Source of the DNA: Apostichopus parvimensis
Lineage: Eukaryota > Echinodermata > Holothuroidea > Aspidochirotida > Stichopodidae
Length of the DNA: 35,533 nt
Direction: 5' to 3'
NCBI GenBank assembly: GCA_000934455.1
Contig: KN886343.1
Span: forward strand, 1-35,533
A program made the position numbers and the translations under genes. How positions within the stretch are numbered: position 1 is the stretch's first letter; each line of letters starts with the position of its first letter. The notes below the pieces were generated by a model, which saw nothing but the letters and a program-made list of their open reading frames with translations, did no database searches and had not been told where the DNA came from. Below, in pieces: positions 13,363 to 23,415 of the stretch.

Positions 13363-13866
13363 TATCATAACAATCAACCACAAGGTACAAGGTTAAAGGC
13401 AAGGTACAGGGTGAACAACACTCCATTATGGTGATTTCATGCTTGAAATAGACAATGATACTTTTCCAAAATTAGCGTGACTTGATTGGCTTATAGTAAT
13501 TTTGTAAAATGTGCATTCATACCACAGTAGTTTCAGTAAATTTTATTTTGGTACAAATTGAGCCATCTGCCCTATATATTGTGTATATAACATTCACAAA
13601 GTATAGGCAGTGATTCTACATTAGTTAGTAACAGTAGGTCATATAATAAACGCAAATGATGATTCATCTTGACGCAATCTTTTTTTTTACTGGACGCAAA
13701 CTTTTCTTCTCTAATAACATTACTGGGTGAATCTATTAGTCTTTACAACCTACCTTTTCCAGCTGCTCTAGTACATCTCTGTTTCATGCTGTATTTTCTG
13801 CATAAAGACTCATCAGTGAATTTAAGGTCATCTTGCACCAGTATTATAATAAGAAGAGACACTTAC

Positions 13867-14109
13867 CAACAACAGTGACAGTAAATACACAGGAGGCAAC
13901 ATTGTTAGCACCATCAGTTGCTGTGTAAGTAACTTGTGTGGATCCAATGGTAAAAGAGTCTCCAGGATTTTGAGGTGAAGTTGGTGTAACTGCTCCAGAT
14001 GAGTCAGTAGCTGTTGGTGGTCTCCAAGATACTGTTGTAGATGCTGCTCCAAATGGTGCAATCACTGTTATATCATCAGGACAGTTGTGTATTGTTGGAC
14101 GTTCCGTAT
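13867..14109 (-). CDS. HYR (hyalin repeat) domain exon
   Basis: Internal minus-strand exon of 243 bp, phase 1-1. It follows a ttgttag acceptor and ends at GTTG|GTAAGT. It encodes one full HYR module of about 80 residues: PTIHNCPDDI near the start, then a PxATDSSG segment near the middle. Near the end come the GSTQVTYTATDGANNVASC and VFTVTVVG stretches that match the family's G-x-x-x-V-x-Y-x-A-x-D...C-x-F-x-V pattern. The two conserved cysteines are both present. HYR modules are immunoglobulin-like extracellular adhesion domains, known from sea-urchin hyalin and from proteins such as SVEP1. In transcript order it comes after the Calx-beta exons and before the EGF-Ca exons. Truncated copies of its first half lie directly upstream (14121-14475). 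Confidence 0.93.
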
Positions 14110-14120
14110 CTAACAAATCA

Positions 14121-14214
14121 TTGCAGAGGTAAAGAGATAAAGGTTACTGTTGTAGATGCTGCAACTGCAGGTGCATTCTCTGTTATATCATCAGGACAGT
14201 TGTGTATTGTTGGA
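14121..14214 (-). pseudogene. Truncated HYR half-exon copy, cut by assembly gap
   Basis: On the minus strand this repeats the first third of the adjacent HYR exon (PTIHNCPDDIT, then ENAPAVAAST). It diverges after TTVT into pyrimidine-rich sequence that leads straight to the splice acceptor of the intact exon at 14109. Its own 5' end falls in the N gap. The visible ~94 bp are identical to the start of the copy on the other side of the gap. It lacks the second cysteine and the C-terminal strands, so it cannot form a HYR domain. Confidence 0.75.
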
Positions 14215-14264
14215 NNNNNNNNNNNNNNNNNNNNNNNNNNNNNNNNNNNNNNNNNNNNNNNNNN
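14215..14264. other. Assembly gap (50 N)
   Basis: Fifty N bases lie inside the tandem HYR half-exon array. Both flanks carry the same ~94-bp sequence, so the gap sits in a repeat that the assembler could not resolve. The true number of copies is unknown. Confidence 0.99.
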
Positions 14265-14369
14265 ATTGCAGAGGTAAAGAGATAAAGGTTACTGTTGTAG
14301 ATGCTGCAACTGCAGGTGCATTCTCTGTTATATCATCAGGACAGTTGTGTATTGTTGGAGGTTCCGTAT
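14265..14369 (-). pseudogene. Truncated HYR half-exon copy
   Basis: Minus-strand reading starts after a ttgttag acceptor-like sequence with DTEPPTIHNCPDDIT and continues to AASTTVT. It then leaves the HYR consensus (FISLPLQ). It retains only the first half of the domain, with no obvious downstream donor. The acceptor-like sequence is almost identical to that of the intact exon, so it might be used as a decoy or cryptic splice site. Confidence 0.75.
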
Positions 14370-14380
14370 CTAACAAGTCA

Positions 14381-14475
14381 TATGGAGATAACGGTTAATG
14401 TTTTAAATGCTGCTCCAAATGGTGCAATCACTGATATATCATTAGGACAGTTGTCTATTGTTGGAGGTTCTGTAT
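14381..14475 (-). pseudogene. Most upstream truncated HYR half-exon copy
   Basis: Begins after a ttgttag acceptor-like site with DTEPPTIDNCPNDIS, then VIAPFGAA, and stops at a TGA after TVISI. The IAPFGAA part matches the intact exon better than the middle copies do, while other positions are unique (HN to DN, DD to ND). It is therefore the most diverged copy and probably an older duplication product. It starts 106 bp from the next copy's start. Confidence 0.75.
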
Positions 14476-15316
14476 CTAACAAGTCTAATGGAGATAAAGG
14501 TGGACTGTTGTAGCAAAAACCATTGTCTTAAAATTGATAGCCATTGATGTCAATTTAAATACAAGTCTAGCAGTCAGTACAACAACTAGATTGCAAATGT
14601 CATCATTTGAGTTCAAGTTGTGCTTTCTTGATAGTAGTTTCCTAACATAGGAAACTGTTGTTATCCTTAGAAGAACTAATTTTATGCTAAAAACATGCTA
14701 TGTACATAAAGTACATGTTACATTTCAAAGCTTCTTTGATCTCCCAGGTATACAAGTTACATTTGACTTGCTTGACCATAACATGAACTTAAGAAACTGT
14801 TGGAATAATAATTAAATCTGTCATTGTACACATGGCGCAAAAATATTATGTTCTGTCAATTCTGGCCGGAATATAGGCCTAGTCCCATCTCAATTAATTA
14901 TAAAAAGCTTGGAATTACTTGAAAGCCAATAAGAATTTTGATGTACCCAAACATATGTAGATTTGTAATAAAAAGTCATGTTTTTCACTAGTAGTGCTGT
15001 TGCCTTTTCTCCTTATACCAGTATACCAACAAATCCACACAACTACACTTATCAACAAACTAGCTTAATATGTTGAATGCAGCCCTTATATAAAAAACAT
15101 TAGTGATCAAAGTTCCTATTGACCTAATACATATAACAGAATATCATGGAAGAGGTAAAGGAGTTACTGAGGTGTGGTCATAAACAGTCACAAATAATGG
15201 TAGGATTATGTTGGACATGACCGACCCCCTCCCTCCCCCCCCCCCCCAGCAAGACTTTGTGGTGTATTTACTATTTAGTTATACCCAGGAAGGGAATAAT
15301 TTCTTCAGTATTGCAT

Positions 15317-15400
15317 CGTAAAATGCTATTTTAGCTACATTACTATTTAAGGGTAAAGATGTATAGCAGGTTTCTATGTGTACATGAAATGTAGTATTTC
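15317..15400. repeat. Dispersed intronic repeat, copy 1
   Basis: Shares the words aaaatgcta, gtaaagatgtatagcag-ttt and a following a-tgtattatt-like segment with 19486-19580, in the same orientation. This is probably an old dispersed element. No termini can be defined. Confidence 0.4.
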
Positions 15401-15600
15401 AGTGAGAAAAAAATAGAGCCTTTAAAATGATACACAAAATTTGAATTATCAAATTATTCCTGATCATAACAAAATATTTGTGTTACATTAATAAAATCAT
15501 AATTAAAAATTTCTAGGAATAAGTCTTATTTTTTAGAAGTAATTATAAAATTTTACATGGAAACTATTGTGACAACAAACAGACAGAGTAGCACACAATC

Positions 15601-15963
15601 ACAAAAGACACATACAACACCCTCAAAGACACATACAACACCCTAACAGATACAACACCCTAAAAGACACACAACACCCTTAAAGACACATACTACACCC
15701 TCAAAGACAACACCCTAAAAGACATACAACACCCTAAAAGACACATACAACACACTCAAAGCCATATACAACATCCTAAAAGACATACAACACCCTAAAA
15801 GACACATACAACACCCTAAAAGAAACATACAACACCCTCAATGACACACAACACCCTAAAAGACACATACACCACCCTAAAAGACATATAGAACACCCTA
15901 AAAGACACATGCAACACCCTCAAAGATATACAACACACTAAAAGAGACATGCAACTTCCTAAA
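15601..15963 (+). repeat. Minisatellite, unit acacatacaacaccctaaaag
   Basis: About 18 imperfect copies of a 14-21-bp unit built on acatacaacaccct followed by aaaag or caaag. Length variation comes mainly from loss of the acacat part. It is extremely strand-asymmetric: almost no G apart from the single G of each unit. Confidence 0.95.
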
Positions 15964-16667
15964 CAATTCTGTGTGCTCATCATGCTTTCCTTCAGTGTGT
16001 GTGGGTCAGTTGTATGACTTTTGGGTTTTCACAACCATGAAAAGCTATGTACGACAATATATTTCAGTCATTTCAGTCTATGCCATCATGCTACAGTAGT
16101 AGGTACAGTTGTAGGCATAAGTGACCAAATTTCTCCTATTGAAGCAGCCTTGCTGTTAATATATTAATAACTTTTCCCAATATTATCCAAACAGAATATC
16201 TGGCTATAAATGTTCTTAAGTTGTTATATTCACTTAACTACAAAGCAAGTGTCAAGAAAACTTTAACAAAAGGAATACCATGGATGTCCATACTTAGGCT
16301 ACAGTACAATAGACGAAACTAGAACATTTTCAAAATTCTTCAACAGAAATTAGTCGTTTATCTACAAAAAATGTTTAATTCAATTCAGACACTATCAAAT
16401 TATGTCTATGTCGAAGCTCCGGCAGCTGTATTCTCAGCAATGGTGGGGAACCTGGGACTTGAGCAGCAGCATTTTATTGCAGATATTTCTTGTTCTCTTG
16501 AAGTAGCAATATTTTGTTCTAATACTATGCAATTCTGGCAAATTTAGATGTAAGAGAAAAACAGAGAAGCCAATGTGTTCTACATTTTTAAGATCAATCC
16601 CCCCCCCCCCTTACTCCAGCTATGTGTGCTCTTGCTAGCACACCACAAAGAACAGGTCAATTCCGTG

Positions 16668-18342
16668 GTGACTCGCGTGACATTTTTACTAAAATTCCTC
16701 TCTATTTGATATCATTAAACAAATAAAGAAATTACCTGGGAGAAGGCATTCATGTAGTCAGTGAAGGTACGCCTTATTGCTTACAACAGTAGAGAAAAAA
16801 TATTTATACCTCAAGTATTGGGGGTGAAATTGGCGAAAAACTAAACGTGACTCGCGTGACAGTTACTATTAGCACAAATCAGAATGCACACACAAATGTT
16901 CGATTTCTTATGTCTTATTAAAATGTTTCCAATAACTTTTTACAATCATACCGAAGTTGAAAAACACCTCTACCTCAATTGCTATGCAACTTTGAAAAAA
17001 CGTCGTAACGCATGAAAATAACGATGAAGATGTATTGTGACTCGCGTGACAAGAAAACGTGACTCGCGTGATGAGTTCACTTTTCAGATAGTTCTAGACC
17101 AAATGCAGTAGTGAATCGAAGGTATAGATCTTGCATAGTGAAATATAACATTCATTGGTCTAGAAAGTGTCCAAAAGGTACTTCCCTTGGGAGTATCCAG
17201 ATGATATTAATGTCCCCGAGTTACCCTCATGACTGCAGACAGTAGGTAATATACTGTACGGGTAATACAGTTGTTCAGGCAATATATCTTGTCAACTAAT
17301 ATTTATAACAATATTTAGTCTGTTGAAGTCACTCATTTGAAAGTTATAGAAGAAGCATCTATCAAAATGTGATTCAAATTACCATTCTCATTTGTCATAT
17401 TTGAATAAACCAAAAGTGTAATATTTGAGAATACATTCGCTCATAGGATTTTGGGAATGATTGAGCAGTTAAAACCTTAAGGTTATCAAGTCATAGCACA
17501 TGGCATTGCCAGATACAAATATAGATTATGTTTTTGTATATTACTAAAAAATCAATGACACGTGCTAACTTTCCAAATGTGGTGATAAAATAGGCATTAT
17601 ATTGCGAAGAAATATTCATGAATTTAAATTCTGATATTTCAAATGAAATTATTATAATTAGTTTAATTATGTGTGCCCATATTATTCAAGTTGCCTAATT
17701 AAAGGGGAATGCATATATGATATCTTTAATTAGTGATTCATTCATTAAACTATAACATCCCTGTAATTTTCACACACTAAATAGGTAGAAACACTATCTT
17801 GAATTGACGTGACTCGCGTGACATGACTCGCGTGACATTCGTAAAGGGTGATTTTCTGCAAAATTTGAATATCTTCTGAAAAGGAAAATTCAGTAATCCT
17901 TTTGGTATCTATGTGAAGACTTGATATTCTTTATTTGGAGTAAAACTATTGTGCAGGCAAGGAGAAAAAAACAAAAACAGTCAATTTTGTGATTGCGTGA
18001 CAGTAAATCGAGGGTGTTTTCAATTCACCACTGTTGTCTAATGCCTTGATGTCGAAAAAAAATTGAAGCTATTAAGGGAGCACTATGCTATAGCAAATAT
18101 AATTATCCAACACACAGTAAATAGGTAGAAACACTATCTTGAATTGACGTGACTCGCGTGACGTGACTCGCGTGACATTTGTAAAGGGTGATTTTCCGCA
18201 AATTTTGAATATCTTCTGAAAAGGAAAATTCAGTAATCCTTTTGGTATCTATGTGAAGACCTGATATTCTTTATTTGGAGTAAAACTATTGTGCAGGCAA
18301 GGAGAAAAAAAAAAAAACAGTCAATTTTGTGACTCACGTGAC
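16668..18342 (+). repeat. Cluster of GTGACTCGCGTGAC motifs
   Basis: The 14-base word GTGACTCGCGTGAC occurs exactly at 16668, 16847, 17037, 17809, 18149 and 18163. Near-exact copies are at 17059 (ends GAT), 17823 (starts ATGAC), 17989 (gtgattgcgtgac) and 18329 (gtgactcacgtgac). All are in the same orientation, in otherwise AT-rich and CpG-poor DNA. Several occur as immediate tandem pairs. The word itself contains two GTGAC half-sites around a TCGC core. The four copies at 17809, 17823, 18149 and 18163 and those at 17989 and 18329 are partly explained by the 340-bp duplication; the four at 16668-17072 are not. Confidence 0.9.
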
Positions 18343-18450
18343 AGTAAATCGAGGGTGTTTTCAATTCACCACTGTTGTCTAATGCCTTGATGTCGAAAAA
18401 AAATTGAAGCTTTTAAGTGAGCACTATGCTATAGCAAATATAATTAGTCC
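17771..18450 (+). repeat. 340-bp direct tandem duplication, two copies
   Basis: 17771-18110 and 18111-18450 are nearly identical at a constant offset of about 340 bp, starting cacaca-taaataggtagaa and ending tagcaaatataatta. Differences include CATGACTCG versus CGTGACTCG in the second motif and gattgcgtgac versus gactcacgtgac in the third. Each copy carries three versions of the GTGAC motif. Confidence 0.95.
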
Positions 18451-18978
18451 AAAACACTGATGATACCTATGATTACTATGTACAAATCTGCACAAAATGA
18501 AATTTCACTGTATTTTTCATAATTTAGTTACTACGGGAACCATTTGTTATTACCGACCCCATAATCAAACAAATGATTTTTCGAGGGTGAAAAAAATATT
18601 TTTAGTAACTACAAGTATTCTATTTATTGGAAACTTATACAATTTTAATGTACAATGATTTTAAATTTTTTGGTATGATGTTGACCTTATCATGGAATTG
18701 ACCAACACACTGCAATGATAATTGTACTCATACTTCTGTTACCATAGCATGGCTTTTGACAGATAAAATCCTAGCACTCCTCACAGTAATATAGACAGAC
18801 AAATAATTTACAAATTGCTGTTTATATGTCTTTACAGTTGTTAAAGGCTTGTTTCCTCATGACCATGGCATGAAAAGCATTTTATAAGTAAACTGTTCAA
18901 TAAAGTCATTACTAACTTTTTTTTCCTAACAACTTGATCATATTACAGAATATGTTAACATGATGAGAGCATACTTAC

Positions 18979-19230
18979 CAGGATCATCATCTGTTATAGT
19001 AATGGTGGTTTGGCTATTACCAGACACAAGATGGATCATTGATGATTGTTGTCGATCAAACACGATCAATCTAAAGGATTTGTTAATTGTTTCTGGAGTC
19101 AAATCAGACATAATTATGACATTCACAGAGGTGCAGGTCTGTCTTGCACTAATGATGACATCTTGAGGTTGGTTGTTGGGAATGCTCACAAAGTCACTGC
19201 CTTCTACTGCAGTGTCTGCTGTTGTAATCA
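18979..19230 (-). CDS. Calx-beta domain, C-terminal exon
   Basis: Minus-strand exon of 252 bp, phase 1-1, with acceptor ctctgtacag and donor CCTG|GTAAGT. Joined to the previous exon it reads VTLA-VITTADTAVEGSDF, then a segment with IISARQTCTSVNV, LTPETINKSFRLIVF, and closes with TTITITDDD. This is the second part of a Calx-beta domain: the T/A-x-x-G-x-D-F/Y motif, the pentultimate E-x-x-x-x-F strand and the terminal I-x-D-D-D strand. In the sodium-calcium exchanger, acidic residues at such positions bind calcium; the terminal DDD is kept here. In extracellular proteins the domain serves as an adhesion/structural repeat. The open frame runs into both introns, so boundaries rest on splice sites and phase. 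Confidence 0.9.
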
Positions 19231-20409
19231 CTGTACAGAGAAGATACATGTACAGCACATTAGTTTTAATAATTAACTCACCAATGCATATCAGATGGTA
19301 ACTACAGTTGACACAGTGTAACATGATAAAAATTAAGACTTTTACTGCCACCCATAACATCAAATAAAGCTGGTTGCAGCACCTAATCATATTTGATACC
19401 ATTACTTGTATATCTATTAGTTATCTATTAGTTATGGTCAGTACAGTAAATGCAGGCTGCTCCAGGGAACAAGTTTTCCAGCTATGCAATGCAAAATGCT
19501 ATGTAATATAGTGCAATTGCTCTACAAGTGCAAAGATGTATAGCAGTTTTTTGCTCAGGGACCATGTATTATTTTATGGGAACATATTAACTCAGGGTCT
19601 TCAAAATTACTACACAAAAGTTCAACACTAAATTATTCCCTGTGCTCTTGTCAGTTTTTTATTTAACCTGTAATCAGTCTAGATGTCTAAACTCATTAAA
19701 GTTAGTATTCGAAATTAAAGCATAAAAGGTAGCAAACGTACTATAGGCCTACAATCATGCAAATGATTCATATTAAGACTGATTCATTTAATTTTAATGA
19801 TAAGGTATCTGATATTACTTATTTTATCTGCATTATGCTGCCATTCTATTTCTCTCAAGTTGTAGAGATATTTTCAAGTTAGATCTAGTTTAACCAAGGT
19901 GAAGTAGACAATTGAAGAAAGATGAAAACCAGCCCCACCTTACTCTCCAATTTACCCCTCTCATACCTGTCAAGTTGCAAGTGATCAAACACAGTACACA
20001 GTAAATTTATAAAGAGGCCCACAACAAACAGTTTGATAGAAAAATATTTGAAAGACCACAAATGATGAGACTCAGCAGCTAACTGCAAAAAACAAATTGA
20101 AACATATCAACATTATAATAGACTGACTTTTAATATCACCAACAGGGCTATCTAATTGGCATATATTTCAATTCAACAACTTGTAATAGTGAGGTTGTTA
20201 TCTCTTGCCTGTAGGTTTCAGTCACCTTTGCCTTGAGATGATATAAGTTTCTTTCATGGTTTCTTCATTGTCAATATGTTTGCATCCATGGGAAGTCTAG
20301 TCAAACCTTGTTATATACTTTGTTATGTTTTTGCCAAATCAAATCAGAATGCATTCACAAAGCTTACAACACTTTGATCTTCTAAAACTAAAGAAAAATA
20401 AGCCCAAAC
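19231..20409 (-). other. Intron splitting the Calx-beta domain
   Basis: About 1.2 kb between GCAG|GTTTGG (donor) and ctgtacag (acceptor). It contains the dispersed repeat at 19486-19580 and no recognisable exon. Confidence 0.75.
19486..19580. repeat. Dispersed intronic repeat, copy 2
   Basis: Similar to 15317-15400 over about 80 bp (aaaatgctat..., gcaaagatgtatagcag-tttt). It lies in the next intron upstream of the same gene. Confidence 0.4.
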
Positions 20410-20526
20410 CTGCAAGGGTTACTTCTACTGAAGATGGCTGTCGACAGACTTGAACGGTAACTGCTTTTTGTCCAACATGTCCTTCAGTTACTGTTATCTC
20501 CTTAGGACTCAGATATGCAGCAATGG
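20410..20526 (-). CDS. Calx-beta domain, N-terminal exon
   Basis: Minus-strand exon of 117 bp, phase 1-1, after acceptor taacacctttag and before GCAG|GTTTGG. It encodes 38 residues: IAAYLSPKEITVTEGHVGQK near the start, then AVTVQVCRQPSSVEVTLA. The pattern -x-V-x-E-G-x-x-x-V-x-V-x-x-x-R- is the opening of a Calx-beta domain. It continues without a frame break into the 19230-18979 exon, whose product completes the domain (about 120 residues together). The non-consensus GTTTGG donor is weak, but phase and domain continuity support it. The exon has no ATG and would be missed by a simple start-to-stop search. Confidence 0.85.
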
Positions 20527-21479
20527 CTAAAGGTGTTAAATATGATGAATTTCAATATATCTCACAATTAAACTGAGATCTAAATTGACAGCTTGGATCA
20601 CTGAGGTCTATTTTGAATACATTCTCTGTAAACTATATCAGTTGAAACTTGATATATTAACTGCCATTTGAGATGCTTTAATAAATATACTTACAGCATT
20701 ACAGTAGATTTTTAAAGCAGTATGGTGAGTGTAAACAACTATGAAAAATTCCTCAAGAAAGTCATGACATGAAAAGGACAAGGATCTATCAATTATCTCA
20801 CATCACAGAGTTTCAGCTCTTTTGACAATTACAGAGGTACAGTATTTGCAAAATTTACTTGTGGACACCAACCTAAAGAAAACTGAAAAGCAAAATATAC
20901 ATTTTACAGATACAACATTTTGCCTAAATGACCTGCATAACAAGTCTTCATGATACATGCACTGTGATGCCATCAAAATGTTATTTTATTCACCAACCTG
21001 AGCTACCAATTCACTCAGCCAACAACCAACTCTTAGGATTCGATGACTCCTTGATGACTTTATCTAAATCCATTGCAAGTATTTGAAAACTTTCCAATGT
21101 TCAACTCTACTTTCTCTAGACAACAGCTGACAACCATCTCAGTCCAACCTAACAATTTATTTAACCTTTTGATCTTTCCACTTCAACTAAGCTGACAAGG
21201 ACCAAGTGTGTTAAATTACTCCCATTAAAAGTGTGTCTGCTATCAGAAACAAATGCAACTGTAGTTACATGCAATATTTAACAGATTTCATGGTCTACTT
21301 GGTATGTACACAAGATTATATAGCAGTCCTTTTGTCTGTGGCACTACTGACAGTGTGGGCCAAACTAAAGTGGAACAAACTGTATCCACAAAAACAACAT
21401 ACTGTACCAACAACAGAACTCTGTTTATACCTAGTACCAAGTATAAGCTTTACCGCACAATAAAGCCTGTTTCAAACTG

Positions 21480-22110
21480 TTCTGACTTGACCACTACCCT
21501 CCTAATACAACCTTTGACCTCTAATTAAAAACAATATCAGTCAAGAACTCATTAAGAGGCATCTACATAATATATAATCTAAATACATAAGTAAAAGATT
21601 CACCTAAGAAGTTGAAATTAATGAGTTTGAAGGTTTACAAGGTTTGCCGGTTCTCAACTGACCTTTGATCTGCAGCAAAAACAAACTTACCACTAATGAG
21701 ACTGACGAAAGATGGACTTTATATTGAGTTTACAATGTTTTCATGTTATGACGACTGTTGACCTCAAATGACATGACCGTTACCAAAAACAATTCCAGAA
21801 CCAAGACTCCACAGAAAGCCACCTACACACCAACTATGTGATTGATCAAAGCTAGACATATTGAGTTACCGGGTTTACATGGTTTTGACCACTGGTGCAT
21901 GACTCATATGACCTTTGACATCAATCACAAAATGTGATAAAGATATTAAACATTGAGGGGTACCAACAACTCATCTATTTGATTCACCTATTACCTTTTA
22001 ATAATTGTTGAGTGAGCTTGTTTACAAGCTTTTGATATTTTGGATGCTAATGACCACAAGTGACATTTGACCTATACCAATACTATAAACAGTCAAGAAC
22101 TCACTGAGGA
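21480..22110. repeat. Degenerate tandem repeats with DR1-like words
   Basis: Recurring phrases: tttgacctctaattaaaaacaat then cagtcaagaactcattaagaggcat; tttacaaggtttgccggttctcaactgaccttt; tgacctcaaatgacatgaccgttaccaaaaacaat; and ctataaacagtcaagaactcactgaggag. The period is roughly 150-200 bp and copies are diverged. Words close to TGACCTTTGACCT occur at 21659-21671, 21909-21921 and 22061-22073. Confidence 0.65.
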
Positions 22111-22211
22111 GTATGTATGTACAGTAGTTAGTATGACGTTTATGCATGCTACACATGATGAGCTATTGTGTTTAAAAAATGAGGTGTCACAATCCAGTGA
22201 TGCCATTATAA

Positions 22212-22565
22212 CCTCTCTCTCTATCTTATTAGCTTACATTATCAACACTCTCTATTTTATTAGCCTACTTTATCAACTCTCTCCTATATTTTTAGCCTAC
22301 ATTATCATATCAACACTCTCTATCTTAATAGCCTACATTATCAACACCAACTTATTCGCTTATATTATCAACTATCAACACTCTCTATCTTATTAGCATA
22401 CAATATAAACACTATCATCCAGTTAGCCTACCTTATCAACTCTTTCCATCTTATTAAGCTTACAATACCAACACTCTCTATCTTATTAGCATAGATTATC
22501 AACTCTATCTTATTAGCCAATATTATCAACTCTCTTTATTTTATTAGCCTACATAATCAACACTA
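22212..22565 (+). repeat. Minisatellite, ~30-bp unit tctctatcttattagccta
   Basis: About ten or eleven imperfect copies of a unit built on tctctatcttattagccta followed by cattatcaacac. Lengths vary from about 26 to 39 bp. It has low G on the plus strand. One open frame passes through part of it but has no domain and is a repeat by-product. Confidence 0.92.
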
Positions 22566-23325
22566 AGAAAAATACAGAGGAATTAGCCATCTTCAAGGCA
22601 TATATCTGACCCTTGTCAAATGCATTAATTACACTGCATTTCTAGAGTACTCTTCATTCAGTTGAAGCGAATATATTTGATTTGACAATGAATTTAACTT
22701 TGCAAGTGAAGGATCACATTCATAATTCTGACCACTCTCCTACACAAATGCGATACATGCATACAATGGCATACAGTATATATTCTGACACACTGACTGT
22801 GTGTTAATAAATATCATCCCTTACCTCACTCATTACAAGTTGTCAATGTTCTTATAGCTCTCACTTTGACTATCAAAAGGCTTATACACGACTTTATAGA
22901 TCAAATTTTACCACAGATTTCCTTGCTTACAGTTCATTAGGAACAAATGCCTTTACAAAATCATGTTAATTTTTGATGATAAATGTGACAAGTGAGGTTA
23001 CTTTGACAATATTATCTTTGTATAATCAAACAGTACATATTAATTAATAGACTTGAAACTGAGCAATATTTACGAGGTTTGTCAGTATCAACTACCGTTC
23101 TATGATATACTGCAAAACCCCATTCTGTGAACAAGAGTTTATCACTAAATAAGTTGAAAACATTCAAAGAGAAAATTCCACCAACTGGATCAGGCGGCTT
23201 AACTTGTATAAATCTGTAGCATACTGACTAACATTCATGCAATGCTACCAAATACTGTATTTGGGCACAACATCTCACAACATGAACAGAATAAGAATGA
23301 TATATGAGATACTAAGAATACTAAC

Positions 23326-23415
23326 CACTCGCACATGTTGGACCTGCAAAGTTTGTATTACAGTTGCAGACGTCACCATCACAGACACCATTCAGACAAA
23401 GTATGTTCTGACAAC
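23326..23415 (-). CDS. Short EGF-like domain exon
   Basis: Minus-strand exon of 90 bp, phase 1-1, after acceptor atttactag. It encodes about 29 residues with six cysteines: CQNILCLNGVC, then DGDVCNC and NTNFAGPTC. The spacing C-x4-C-x4-C-x4-C-x-C-x8-C is a compact, non-calcium-binding EGF of the integrin/teneurin-like short type. The donor is best placed at AGTG|GTTAGT (end at 23326); an alternative three bases earlier (GCGA|GTGGTT) keeps the same phase and would drop one residue. It follows the EGF exon at 24349-24245 in the transcript and precedes the Calx-beta exons. Confidence 0.85.

Larger units (their letters stand above)
6853..13866 (-). other. Seven-kilobase intron between HYR and EGF-Ca exons
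   Basis: No minus-strand exon was recognised in this stretch. It holds an ATT-rich microsatellite (about 7365-7400), a LINE 3' fragment, a hAT-type MITE, a tandem repeat with DR1-like words and a T/G-rich block with plus-strand splice-like signals, all listed separately. Because EGF, HYR and Calx-beta exons are all phase 1-1, a missed small exon would not break the frame and cannot be excluded. Confidence 0.6.
14476..18978 (-). other. Intron between Calx-beta and HYR exons
   Basis: No exon was recognised. It contains poly-C tracts near 15230-15247 and 16600-16610, the minisatellite at 15601-15963, the GTGACTCGCGTGAC motif cluster and the 340-bp tandem duplication, all listed separately. Confidence 0.7.
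20527..23325 (-). other. Intron between second EGF and Calx-beta exons
   Basis: About 2.8 kb. It holds repeats with tgacctttgacct-like words (about 21480-22110 and weakly 22970-23170) and a 30-bp minisatellite (22212-22565). No exon was recognised. Confidence 0.65.

Noticed and set aside
15601..15963. CRISPR-like regular repeat array
   Set aside because: Units are contiguous and imperfect with no unique spacers, and the genome is clearly animal; it is a minisatellite.
18938..19402. 154-codon minus-strand frame taken as a whole protein
   Set aside because: Only 18979-19230 is exon; the N-terminal part before the acceptor is intron read-through, and the start Met is not real.
22067..22396. 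109-codon plus-strand frame with hydrophobic repeats (YIINTL)
   Set aside because: The hydrophobic repeats are the translation of the 30-bp minisatellite, not membrane segments of a gene.
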